DNA from: Paracoccaceae bacterium
Lineage (GTDB): Bacteria; Pseudomonadota; Alphaproteobacteria; Rhodobacterales; Rhodobacteraceae
Length of the DNA stretch: 64,000 bases
Assembly: GCA_022448245.1 (NCBI GenBank)
Contig: JAKVCO010000007.1
Location: forward strand, 62,001-126,000
Direction of reading: 5' to 3'
Positions 43,004 through 51,198 of this stretch are shown piece by piece. The translations under genes were made by a program, and so were the position numbers. Position 1 is the first letter of the stretch. Each line of letters starts with the position of its first letter. The notes under the pieces were generated by a model, which was not told the origin of the DNA, searched no databases, and was given only the letters and a program-made list of their open reading frames with translations.

Positions 43004-43873
43004 ATGTTCAAAGGCTCGATGGTCGCTCTGATCACCCCGTTTGCAAACAATGCGGTGGATCATGATGCGCTCAAACGGCTGGTGGACTGGCACATAGCCG
43101 AAGGTACCAATGGCATCGTTCCAGTGGGCACCACAGGTGAAAGCCCGACGTTGACCCACGACGAGCATGACACCGTGGTTGCGACCGTAGTCGAACAGGC
43201 TGCGGGCCGGGTTCCAGTACTCGCCGGTGCAGGTTCCAACAACACCGCAGAATCGGTGCGCCTGGTACAGGCGGCGAAAGACGCGGGCGCCGATGGCGCG
43301 CTTGTCGTGACGCCTTACTACAACAAACCCACCCAGCGGGGCCTGATGGCGCATTACGAGGCCTGCGCGGAAGTGGGTCTGCCGATCATCATCTACAACA
43401 TCCCGCCGCGGTCGGTCATCGACATGAGCGACGAGACGATGGGTGAGCTGGCCAAACGGCCTGAGATCGTGGGCGTGAAAGACGCCACCGCTGATTTGGC
43501 GCGGGTTCCTGCCACGCGTCTGAGCTGCGGCACGGACTTCATCCAGTTGTCAGGCGAAGACGCCACCGCCGTGGGCTACAACGCCATGGGCGGTATCGGC
43601 TGCATCTCGGTCACCGCGAATGTGGCACCGAACCTTTGTGCTGAAATGCAGGCGGCGTGCCTTGCAGGCGACTACGCCCGCGCAGTGGAGATTCAGGATA
43701 TCCTGATGCCGCTCCACGCGGCTGTCTTCACCGAGCCGGGCCTGTGTGGCGCGAAATACGGTGCGGCCAAGTTGGGCCTGTGTTCTGCAGAAGTCCGCTC
43801 CCCGCTGATGGAGCTATCGGATGCCACGGCGGCCAAAATGGACGCAGCCATGGCGCATGCGGGCCTGATCTAG
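43004..43873 (+). CDS. dapA: 4-hydroxy-tetrahydrodipicolinate synthase
   Basis: 289 residues, TIM-barrel aldolase of the lysine/diaminopimelate pathway. It condenses pyruvate and aspartate semialdehyde. GTTGES at residues 42-47, the catalytic tyrosine in IIYNIPPR near residue 131, and the Schiff-base lysine in [11 protein letters not shown] near residue 159 are all present. An AAGGAGG site lies just upstream of ATG. It is divergent from slt (both concern the cell wall) and its stop codon is interlocked with that of the LysR gene in a CTAG. Confidence 0.96.
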   Translation: MFKGSMVALITPFANNAVDHDALKRLVDWHIAEGTNGIVPVGTTGESPTLTHDEHDTVVATVVEQAAGRVPVLAGAGSNNTAESVRLVQAAKDAGADGALVVTPYYNKPTQRGLMAHYEACAEVGLPIIIYNIPPRSVIDMSDETMGELAKRPEIVGVKDATADLARVPATRLSCGTDFIQLSGEDATAVGYNAMGGIGCISVTANVAPNLCAEMQAACLAGDYARAVEIQDILMPLHAAVFTEPGLCGAKYGAAKLGLCSAEVRSPLMELSDATAAKMDAAMAHAGLI

Positions 43874-44745
43874 GCCGCCGCCAGCGACGTTACTGCAAAA
43901 GACGCACGCAAATGGTCCGCCGCGGCCGCTGCGTGCTCCTGCAGCCCATCTGCTACAATCAGGCATAGCTCATAGGCGCAAAGCTTGGGCAGCCCCGTGG
44001 ATGCGGACAATTCGATGACATCCCCACCCAGTGCCGTCACAGGGATCGTCGCCACTGCAAGGTCTGCGAGGATCGCGGCCTTCTGACCGCTCAGGTGGCC
44101 TGACTCGAGCGCAATGCGATAGTCGCGACCCAGCGCCTCAAGTCCCTCGAGACCCGCTTTGCGCCACGCGCAGCTCTCTTCCCAGACGCTAACCGGGATC
44201 GGATTCATCTCGTGAGCGATCCCACCGCGCGCGCCAGCCCAGACGAGCTGTTCTGAGCGCAGCACCTCCCCCAGGCGCTTGTCGCGCTGAGACGGCAAGC
44301 GTGTGATGATCGCCATGTCGAGGCGCCGTTCGGCGACCATGTCGATCATTGGCTGCGTGTTGGCGACAAGCGCATTAATCGTGACGCCGGGATGCGTGCA
44401 GCAGAAGCGGCGCAGCATCTCGGGCAGGAATCTCTCGGCGACATCATCGGGCACGCCAAGTCGCACCTCGCCCTTTAGCGCCTGAGGATCAAACTGCGCG
44501 CGGAACTCCTGATCGAGCGCCAGCATGCGTCGGGCGTGGGTGAGCACCTGCTCCCCTTCCTCGGTCAGCCGGACGGAGCGGCTGTCGCGCACAAAGAGCG
44601 GACGGTCCATGACCTCCTCCATCTTCTTGACCTGCATGGATACGGCAGAGGGCGTCCGGAACACTTGGTTCGCGGCAGCCGAGAAGTTGCCCGTATCGGC
44701 AATGGCGACAAAGGTCCGAAGAAGATCGAGGTCGAGGCTCTGCAT
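43870..44745 (-). CDS. LysR-family transcriptional regulator
   Basis: 291 residues. The N-terminal winged helix is [20 protein letters not shown] (residues about 5-24), continuing into [18 protein letters not shown]; the remainder is a periplasmic-binding-protein-like effector domain. The target is not evident; the divergent gene is a DUF1127 protein 103 bp away, an arrangement I recall as common in roseobacters. The stop shares CTAG with dapA. Confidence 0.93.
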   Translation of the reverse strand: MQSLDLDLLRTFVAIADTGNFSAAANQVFRTPSAVSMQVKKMEEVMDRPLFVRDSRSVRLTEEGEQVLTHARRMLALDQEFRAQFDPQALKGEVRLGVPDDVAERFLPEMLRRFCCTHPGVTINALVANTQPMIDMVAERRLDMAIITRLPSQRDKRLGEVLRSEQLVWAGARGGIAHEMNPIPVSVWEESCAWRKAGLEGLEALGRDYRIALESGHLSGQKAAILADLAVATIPVTALGGDVIELSASTGLPKLCAYELCLIVADGLQEHAAAAADHLRASFAVTSLAAA

Positions 44746-44848
44746 GGGGCACCTATCAGAAAATCTTATAATATCTATGCCATCTATTCGTTTTTCTTAT
44801 GAGTCGCGCTTCCCTACCTTCCTTTCATCAACCGAAAGGACCCAGACC
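44746..44848. promoter_or_regulatory. Divergent LysR / DUF1127 control region
   Basis: 103 bp, clearly AT-richer than its surroundings. It includes a TATAAT at 44767-44772 and two TCTTAT copies (about 44765 and 44797). A -35 element at ideal spacing is not obvious, so the promoter call is tentative; binding by the adjacent LysR protein is likely but unproven. Confidence 0.45.
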
Positions 44849-45043
44849 ATGACTTACCTCCCTGCCCCCGCCGCCGTGCGCCGCAACCGGTCCCGCATGG
44901 TACGATTCACCGGCTGGCTTCACCGCCGCGCGCTCGCGCGTCAGACCCAGAATGATCTGGCCCATTTGAACGATCACATGCTCAAAGACATCGGCGTCAC
45001 ACGCCACGATGCGACGCCCCTTCTGCCGTCGCTGCCGCGATGA
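44849..45043 (+). CDS. DUF1127 (YjiS-like) small protein
   Basis: 64 residues, strongly basic, with the DUF1127 core RQTQNDLAHLNDHMLKDIGV followed by TRHDA. The ATG at 44849 gives the full domain; the frame is open upstream but that lies in LysR and promoter sequence. In Rhodobacter a DUF1127 protein (CcaF1) acts as a small RNA-binding regulator in stress responses; whether this one does is inference. It is divergent from LysR and 81 bp upstream of smpB. Confidence 0.85.
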   Translation: MTYLPAPAAVRRNRSRMVRFTGWLHRRALARQTQNDLAHLNDHMLKDIGVTRHDATPLLPSLPR

Positions 45044-45124
45044 ACGCAGAATTCGAACGTCAAAAGAGCTGCAAGGGGCCGCGTGGCCTTGCCGAGCCCC
45101 TGGCAGGACGCCTATATCCGCGCG

Positions 45125-45598
45125 ATGGCCAAGAAGGATGACAACCCCAACTACAAGGTAATCGCCGAGAACCGGCGTGCCCGATACGACTATGCCATCG
45201 AGGAAGACCTCGAGGTGGGAATCATCCTTGAAGGGTCGGAGGTGAAATCCCTGCGCCAAGGCGGATCGAACATCGCCGAAAGCTATGCCGAGGTTGAGAA
45301 TGGGGAGCTCTGGCTCACCAACTCCTACATCGCGCCTTACGAGCAGGCGAAGATGTTCAAGCACGAGGAACGCCGGAAGCGGAAGCTTTTGTGCGCCAAG
45401 CGCGAGCTGTCGAACCTCTGGAATGCCACTCAGCGCAAAGGCATGACGATCATACCGCTGGTGATGTACTTCAACCACCGCGGTCTGGTGAAGCTGAAAG
45501 TGGGCATCGCCAAAGGTAAGAAGAACGTCGACAAACGCGCCACCGAGGCCAAACGCGACTGGCAACGCCAGAAAGCGCGCCTTCTGCGTGAGCACTGA
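45125..45598 (+). CDS. smpB: SsrA-binding protein SmpB
   Basis: 157 residues from ATG 45125 ([20 protein letters not shown]); the frame could begin at GTG 45083 but homologues start here. Family motifs are [38 protein letters not shown] and the basic tail [15 protein letters not shown]. It brings tmRNA to stalled ribosomes. No ssrA gene was recognised in the window. Confidence 0.96.
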   Translation: MAKKDDNPNYKVIAENRRARYDYAIEEDLEVGIILEGSEVKSLRQGGSNIAESYAEVENGELWLTNSYIAPYEQAKMFKHEERRKRKLLCAKRELSNLWNATQRKGMTIIPLVMYFNHRGLVKLKVGIAKGKKNVDKRATEAKRDWQRQKARLLREH

Positions 45599-45721
45599 CG
45601 GGGAAAACCCGAGAATCTTACCCTTATGAGCCCGAGCCCTTCGAACTAGCGTGCAGCAGTCGTGCGGCTTGGGGGTCGCCAGCGGCCGTTTCCGCAAGTT
45701 TCGCCCCCTCGAGGGCATATT

Positions 45722-46096
45722 ATGGAACTGCTTATCGGTCTCATTTCGGGCGCAGTCGGTGGCAACGTCGCGGGCGGCGTTCTTAAGAATCTCAACCAAG
45801 GCACGCTGATCAACTCGATCGCGGGCATCGTCGGCGGCGGCCTGGGCAGCACGGTTCTGAACGCACTTAGCGCAGGTGGCATGGCCGCGGGCGTCGACGC
45901 AGGCGGCCTCGATATCGGGGCAATTATTCGCCAAGTTGTCGGTGGCGGCATCGGTGGCGGCGCAGTTCTTGCGATCGTAGGCGTTTTGCGCAACATTCTT
46001 GCTATGTTAGACGGCAGCGAATCGTCTTTCTTGAACATGGACGGACGGGGCGGGTCGGGCTCCGTCCGTTTTTCTTTGCGGTTCTTGCGGGATTGA
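45722..46096 (+). CDS. Glycine-rich membrane protein of unknown function
   Basis: 124 residues from ATG 45722. Residues 1-100 are an almost uncharged, glycine/alanine/isoleucine-rich run with glycine-zipper spacing (LIGLISGAVGGNVAGGVL, IAGIVGGGLGSTVL, VVGGGIGGGAVLAIVGVL), suggesting membrane-embedded helices that could pack or oligomerise. The last 25 residues are unlike this and are encoded by an intrinsic terminator hairpin. I do not recognise a characterised family; short glycine-rich proteins like this are frequent in roseobacters. An ATG at 45662 is in frame but less likely. Confidence 0.7.
   Translation: MELLIGLISGAVGGNVAGGVLKNLNQGTLINSIAGIVGGGLGSTVLNALSAGGMAAGVDAGGLDIGAIIRQVVGGGIGGGAVLAIVGVLRNILAMLDGSESSFLNMDGRGGSGSVRFSLRFLRD
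46041..46077 (+). terminator. Rho-independent terminator inside the 3' end of the glycine-rich gene
   Basis: ACGGACGG at 46041-46048 pairs perfectly with CCGTCCGT at 46062-46069, GC-rich loop of 13, followed by TTTTTCTTT. It lies before the stop codon of the coding sequence (46094-46096), so about nine codons follow the T tract. Confidence 0.75.
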
Positions 46097-46134
46097 GCCG
46101 GGAGGCGTAGGACACCAGCGATTGGAGCGCGCCC

Positions 46135-46992
46135 ATGGCTGAAAATAATCCCCGGCAACTGGTCTCGACCGCTTGGTTGGCTGACCACCTCAAAGATCCA
46201 GACCTCCGCGTGCTGGATGCGTCTTGGTATCTTCCAGCGATGAACCGGGACGCCAAAGCCGAATACGATGCCGGCCACATCCCCGGTGCGCGCTTTTTCG
46301 ACATTGATGATGTCTCGGACGCGCGCTCCGACCTCCCGCACATGGTGCCGCCGGTCGAAAAATTCATGTCCCGCTTGCGCGCCATGGGCGTGGGCGATGG
46401 CCACCAGGTGGTGATCTATGACGGCATGGGCCTTTTCTCGGCGCCGCGCGTGTGGTGGATGTTCCGCCTGATGGGCAAAAAGGACGTGGCCGTCCTCGAC
46501 GGCGGGTTGCCCAAGTGGGTGGCCGAGGGCCGTGAGATCGAAGACATGCCGCCCGTGATCCGCGACCGCCACATGACGGTGAGCCGTCAGAACCAGATGG
46601 TCAAGGACGTCACGCAGGTAGCCATGGCCTCTAAGCTCGGCGATTGGGAGATCGTGGATGCACGCCCCGCCGACCGGTTCCGGGGCGATGTGCCCGAGCC
46701 GCGTGAAGGTATGCGCGCAGGCCATATCCCGGGTTCAAAGAATGTGCCGTTCACGGAGCTCCTGAACAGCGACAAAACCATGAAAGATGAAGCAGGCATC
46801 AAGGCAGCGTTCGAGAGCGCTGGTGTGAACATGTCCAAGCCCATCATCACAAGCTGCGGATCGGGCGTCACTGCTGCGATCCTCACCCTGGCCCTCGAGC
46901 GCATCGGCAAGACCGATCACGCGCTGTATGACGGCAGCTGGTCCGAATGGGGCCAGTTCCCAACCCTCAACGTCGAAACCGGAGAAGCCTGA
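46135..46992 (+). CDS. sseA: 3-mercaptopyruvate sulfurtransferase (two rhodanese domains)
   Basis: 285 residues. The first rhodanese domain (residues about 8-140, LDASWYLP at its start) is inactive; the second has the catalytic loop ITSCGSGVTAAILTLA, and the CGSGVT motif identifies mercaptopyruvate sulfurtransferase rather than thiosulfate sulfurtransferase. The CXXXXXT loop is intact. Ends TGATG into the aminotransferase gene, a plausible functional pair because aminotransferases of this type can make mercaptopyruvate from cysteine (inference). Confidence 0.92.
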   Translation: MAENNPRQLVSTAWLADHLKDPDLRVLDASWYLPAMNRDAKAEYDAGHIPGARFFDIDDVSDARSDLPHMVPPVEKFMSRLRAMGVGDGHQVVIYDGMGLFSAPRVWWMFRLMGKKDVAVLDGGLPKWVAEGREIEDMPPVIRDRHMTVSRQNQMVKDVTQVAMASKLGDWEIVDARPADRFRGDVPEPREGMRAGHIPGSKNVPFTELLNSDKTMKDEAGIKAAFESAGVNMSKPIITSCGSGVTAAILTLALERIGKTDHALYDGSWSEWGQFPTLNVETGEA

Positions 46993-48167
46993 TGCTCGAC
47001 GCTCTCACCCCACAACCCGCAGACAAGATCCTTGCCCTGATGGCGGCTTACAAAGCCGACACACGTACGACAAAGATCGATCTCGGCGTGGGCGTTTACA
47101 AAAACGCCGAGGGCGTCACACCCGTGATGCGTGCCGTAAAGGCCGCAGAGCAGAAGATTTGGAAGAGCCAGGAATCGAAGTCCTATGTGGGCCTCGCCGG
47201 CGACCCGGCCTTTTCGGACGCGATGATCGGCCTCGTGCTGGGGGACAGCGTTGCACGGTCATCCGTGGCTGCAGTGGCGACGCCCGGCGGCACCGGCGCG
47301 ATCCGTCAGGGCTTTGAGCTGATCAAGATGGGCGCGCCCGGTGCAACGGTCTGGGTGTCTTCACCGACGTGGCCCAACCACAACTCCATCCTCAAGTTCA
47401 TGGGGATGTCCTTCCGCGATTATCGCTACTTCGATGAAGAGACTTGCGCGGTCGATTTCGACGGTATGATCGCGGATTTGGGCCAAGTTGCAGAAGGCGA
47501 CATCGTGCTGCTGCACGGCTGCTGCCACAACCCGACGGGCGCGAACCTGAACGCCGTCCAGTGGGACGAGGTCATCGCCACGCTGAACGCGCAGAAAGCC
47601 ATCCCGATGGTCGACATCGCCTATCAGGGCTTTGGCGACGGTCTGTCAAGCGACGGTGAGGCTGTGCGCAAAGTGGCCGCTGGCTGCCCGGAGACGATCA
47701 TCGCGGCAAGCTGCTCCAAGAACTTCGGCATCTACCGCGAACGCACCGGCATTCTGATGGCCACCGGCGGCGCGGATACGCCGCTGACGCAAGCGACGCT
47801 GAGCTTCTTGAACCGCCAGAACTACTCTTTCCCGCCGGACCACGGTGCCCGCATCGTCACGGAGATCCTGAACGACGCCGCCCTGCGCGCCGATTGGGAA
47901 GCGGAGCTCGAGGAAGTCCGTGAAGGCATGCTCAAGCTGCGCCGCGATCTCGCAGACGCGCTGCAGGAAGAGACGGGCTCGAACCGCTTCGGCTTTGTGG
48001 CTGAGCACCGCGGCATGTTCTCCCGCCTGGGCCTGACGCCCGAGCAGGTGGAAGAGCTGCGCGAGAAGCACGCCGTCTACATGGTGGGCGACAGCCGCAT
48101 CAACATCGCGGGCCTGAACGCTAAGACGGTGCCCGTGCTAGCCAAAGCAATTGCGAGCGTGCTCTAA
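46992..48167 (+). CDS. Aromatic amino acid aminotransferase (AspC/TyrB subgroup)
   Basis: 391 residues, fold-type I PLP enzyme, class Ialpha. LGVGVYKNAEGVTPVMRAV at the N-terminus, the HGCCHNPTGANL motif, and the PLP lysine in IAASCSKNFGIYRERTG are all intact. It transaminates aspartate, tyrosine and phenylalanine with 2-oxoglutarate. The start at ATG 46992 is fixed by overlap with sseA. Its stop shares CTAA with the convergent membrane protein gene. Confidence 0.94.
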   Translation: MLDALTPQPADKILALMAAYKADTRTTKIDLGVGVYKNAEGVTPVMRAVKAAEQKIWKSQESKSYVGLAGDPAFSDAMIGLVLGDSVARSSVAAVATPGGTGAIRQGFELIKMGAPGATVWVSSPTWPNHNSILKFMGMSFRDYRYFDEETCAVDFDGMIADLGQVAEGDIVLLHGCCHNPTGANLNAVQWDEVIATLNAQKAIPMVDIAYQGFGDGLSSDGEAVRKVAAGCPETIIAASCSKNFGIYRERTGILMATGGADTPLTQATLSFLNRQNYSFPPDHGARIVTEILNDAALRADWEAELEEVREGMLKLRRDLADALQEETGSNRFGFVAEHRGMFSRLGLTPEQVEELREKHAVYMVGDSRINIAGLNAKTVPVLAKAIASVL

Positions 48168-48583
48168 GCACGCCGTAGCGCAACAATGAACGGCATCGCG
48201 AAAAGCGCGATGCCGACCACTCCGCCGACGATTTGGAAGGCGGAAAGATACAAGCCTCCCACCGCAGCGATCACGATGAGCTGGACGCAAACCGCCAAGC
48301 TCACGAGCGCGGGCGGCGGTGAGAGTGGGTCAGTCTCACGCAAAATGCCAATCAGCACGACGCCCAGTGTCACCGAAAACGCACCCATAAGAAGCGAAAG
48401 GCCTTGAAAGAGGTCCCACGCACGCACGCTATCCCCTTGCAAAGCAACTGGTCCCACGGCGTCAAACCGCGCCTCCAGATCAGGGCCCGCGAGTTCTGTC
48501 AGGTGTACGAAGCTGTGCAGCACACCGATCACAATGAATGTGACGGCACCCACTAGGAAGGTCATTCTGGATAGTCTGATCAT
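48164..48583 (-). CDS. Small four-helix membrane protein of unknown function
   Basis: 139 residues with about four hydrophobic helices (MTFLVGAVTFIVIGVLHSFV first). A His-Ser-x-x-His pair (LHSFVHL) lies at the end of the first helix. I do not recognise a named function. It is divergent from the TetR regulator with two operators in between, so it is very likely the regulated target. ATG 48565 (MTFLVG) is an alternative start. Confidence 0.78.
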   Translation of the reverse strand: MIRLSRMTFLVGAVTFIVIGVLHSFVHLTELAGPDLEARFDAVGPVALQGDSVRAWDLFQGLSLLMGAFSVTLGVVLIGILRETDPLSPPPALVSLAVCVQLIVIAAVGGLYLSAFQIVGGVVGIALFAMPFIVALRRA

Positions 48584-48599
48584 CTGAGCACCTCGATTC

Positions 48600-48615
48600 T
48601 ATACATCACTGTATA
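48600..48615. promoter_or_regulatory. TetR operator 1 (TATACA-N4-TGTATA)
   Basis: Perfect 6-bp inverted repeat, TATACA TCAC TGTATA, in the intergenic region between the membrane protein and TetR genes, 17 bp from the membrane protein start. Part of a duplicated AT-rich element. Confidence 0.75.
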
Positions 48616-48634
48616 TTTTTTCACTTTCGATTAA

Positions 48635-48650
48635 CATACATAACTGTATA
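48635..48650. promoter_or_regulatory. TetR operator 2 (ATACA-N4-TGTAT)
   Basis: CATACA TAAC TGTATA, a near-copy of operator 1 located 35 bp away and 10 bp from the TetR start codon; five base pairs of the repeat are perfect. Sites flank both starts, fitting autoregulation. Confidence 0.75.
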
Positions 48651-48659
48651 TTTTCGCTC

Positions 48660-49190
48660 ATGGTGAAGTTGACGATCGATGACTGGGTGGCTCTCGGGCT
48701 TGAAACACTCGCTGAGGAAGGCTTTCCGGCCCTCAAGGCGGATCGATTGACGAAGAAGGCTGGCGTCACACGCGGATCCTTCTACGGCTACTTCAAGGAT
48801 GTCTCTGCCTTTCATGAGGCGTTGCATGCCGCTTGGTTCGACAGGTCACGTCGCGTCACCGAGGCGGCCGCGGCACTTCCGGTTGCTGACCGCCTGGGTC
48901 ATTTCATCTCTGCAAGTGCTGAGGCTGACATGCGCCTCGAACAGGCCATGCGGGCCTGGGCCTATAGTAATGCGAAGGTGCAGGAGCAGGTCACGGAGCT
49001 CGACGCGTACCGGCTTCGCATTCTGCGCCAGACCTTCGAGGATATGGGGATGTCGGAGCCCGACGCCGCGCTCAGGGCCAAGATTCTCTATGCCTCGGCC
49101 ATCGGCTCAAAAATGGTGCCCGAAGAGCTGATGTCACTCTCTCCCCAAGACCTTGCAACGCTGGCCACACTTTTGGCTCCCCAAACGTAA
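48660..49190 (+). CDS. TetR/AcrR-family transcriptional regulator
   Basis: 176 residues. The HTH appears in LKADRLTKKAGVTRGSFYGY followed by FKDVSAFHEALHAAW; the ligand domain is divergent as usual. Probably represses itself and the divergent four-helix membrane protein through the two operators. A strong bidirectional hairpin follows 3 bp after the stop. Confidence 0.92.
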   Translation: MVKLTIDDWVALGLETLAEEGFPALKADRLTKKAGVTRGSFYGYFKDVSAFHEALHAAWFDRSRRVTEAAAALPVADRLGHFISASAEADMRLEQAMRAWAYSNAKVQEQVTELDAYRLRILRQTFEDMGMSEPDAALRAKILYASAIGSKMVPEELMSLSPQDLATLATLLAPQT

Positions 49191-49192
49191 AA

Positions 49193-49220
49193 GCCCCGGC
49201 GCGATCTCTCGTGCCGGGGC
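49193..49220. terminator. Bidirectional terminator between tetR-type gene and amtB
   Basis: GCCCCGGC at 49193-49200 and GCCGGGGC at 49213-49220, extended by a G/T pair and CGA/TCG to a 12-bp stem with a TCTC loop. AAAA precedes the stem, so transcripts from amtB end in U residues. Confidence 0.75.
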
Positions 49221-49249
49221 CAATTGTTCAGAGCTAAGGGAAGAGGTGC

Positions 49250-50560
<1,311 letters not shown>

Positions 50561-50585
50561 AGGTAAGTCCCTAGTTTGAGCGCGC

Positions 50586-50924
50586 TTAGAGCGCGTCGTC
50601 GTTGGTTTCGCCGGTACGGACGCGCAGGGCGCTATCCACGTCGAGCGTGAAGATCTTGCCGTCGCCGATTTTGTCGGTCTTGGCGGTCTTGGCGATTGTG
50701 TCCACGACCTGCTCGGCCATGGCATCGGCCACCACGATCTCCAGCTTCACTTTCGGCACGAAGTTCACGGCATACTCAGCACCGCGATAGATCTCCGTGT
50801 GGCCGGACTGGGAACCGAAGCCCTTGATTTCGGTAACCATCATGCCGCGAACGCCAAGTCCGGTCAGTGCCTCGCGCACTTCCTCGAGCTTGAACGGCTT
50901 GATGGCTGCTATGATGAGTTTCAC
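50586..50924 (-). CDS. glnK: Nitrogen regulatory PII protein GlnK
   Basis: 112 residues, exact PII length, from a GTG at 50924 preceded by AGGGACAG; a start at 50948 would add eight non-homologous residues. Tyr51 of the T-loop (YRGAEYAVNFVPK) is present for uridylylation, and GDGKIFTLDV is the C-terminal PII signature. It senses ATP/ADP/2-oxoglutarate and controls AmtB, NtrB and others. An NtrC-like palindrome lies upstream. Confidence 0.95.
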   Translation of the reverse strand: MKLIIAAIKPFKLEEVREALTGLGVRGMMVTEIKGFGSQSGHTEIYRGAEYAVNFVPKVKLEIVVADAMAEQVVDTIAKTAKTDKIGDGKIFTLDVDSALRVRTGETNDDAL

Positions 50925-51198
50925 GTGTCTGTCCCTTCCATGGTTCACGGTCTCCGCCCGCCACAGCAGCAGGAGCAGCGGGGGCTGGGTGGAGAGGGAG
51001 CCAAGGATGCCTCATTTTCAAGCTAACGGGGGGTGGCGAGAGGTGAGGAAAAGGGAAGTGGACTCCATTTTTGCACAATTTCTAATCATTGCACGTTTTT
51101 TGTGCAAAGTTAGAAGTCGTTTACCAAGTCCATTCGACCTATTACATCGGGCGCGTTTTTGCTTACATTGAGTTTCAAAGCGGCCGGAGAGCCAAGAC
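50925..51198. promoter_or_regulatory. Divergent glnK / PBP1A control region
   Basis: 274 bp between divergent genes. The glnK-proximal half is GC-rich, while 51060-51170 is AT-rich and holds NtrC-like half-sites. A GG-N10-GC sigma-54 element was not convincingly seen on the glnK strand; in Rhodobacter capsulatus NtrC is known to work with the housekeeping RNA polymerase, so that absence is not decisive. Confidence 0.5.
51071..51107. promoter_or_regulatory. NtrC-like binding site(s) upstream of glnK
   Basis: TGCAC at 51090-51094 and GTGCA at 51102-51106 separated by 7 bp form the NtrC dyad layout; extended, it is TTGCAC-N7-GTGCAA. Another TTGCAC half-site at 51071-51076 lies 18 bp to the left in direct repeat. 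Located 165-185 bp from the glnK start and about 90 bp from the PBP1A start. Confidence 0.6.

Noticed and set aside
45044-45124. CcsR-like sRNAs downstream of the DUF1127 gene, as in Rhodobacter
   Set aside because: No repeated CCUCCUCCC loops or tandem hairpins are visible in the 81-bp gap.
45040-45141. 33-codon ORF starting in ATGA overlap with the DUF1127 stop
   Set aside because: It runs into smpB in another frame and its composition looks like translated spacer; a single overlap is not enough.
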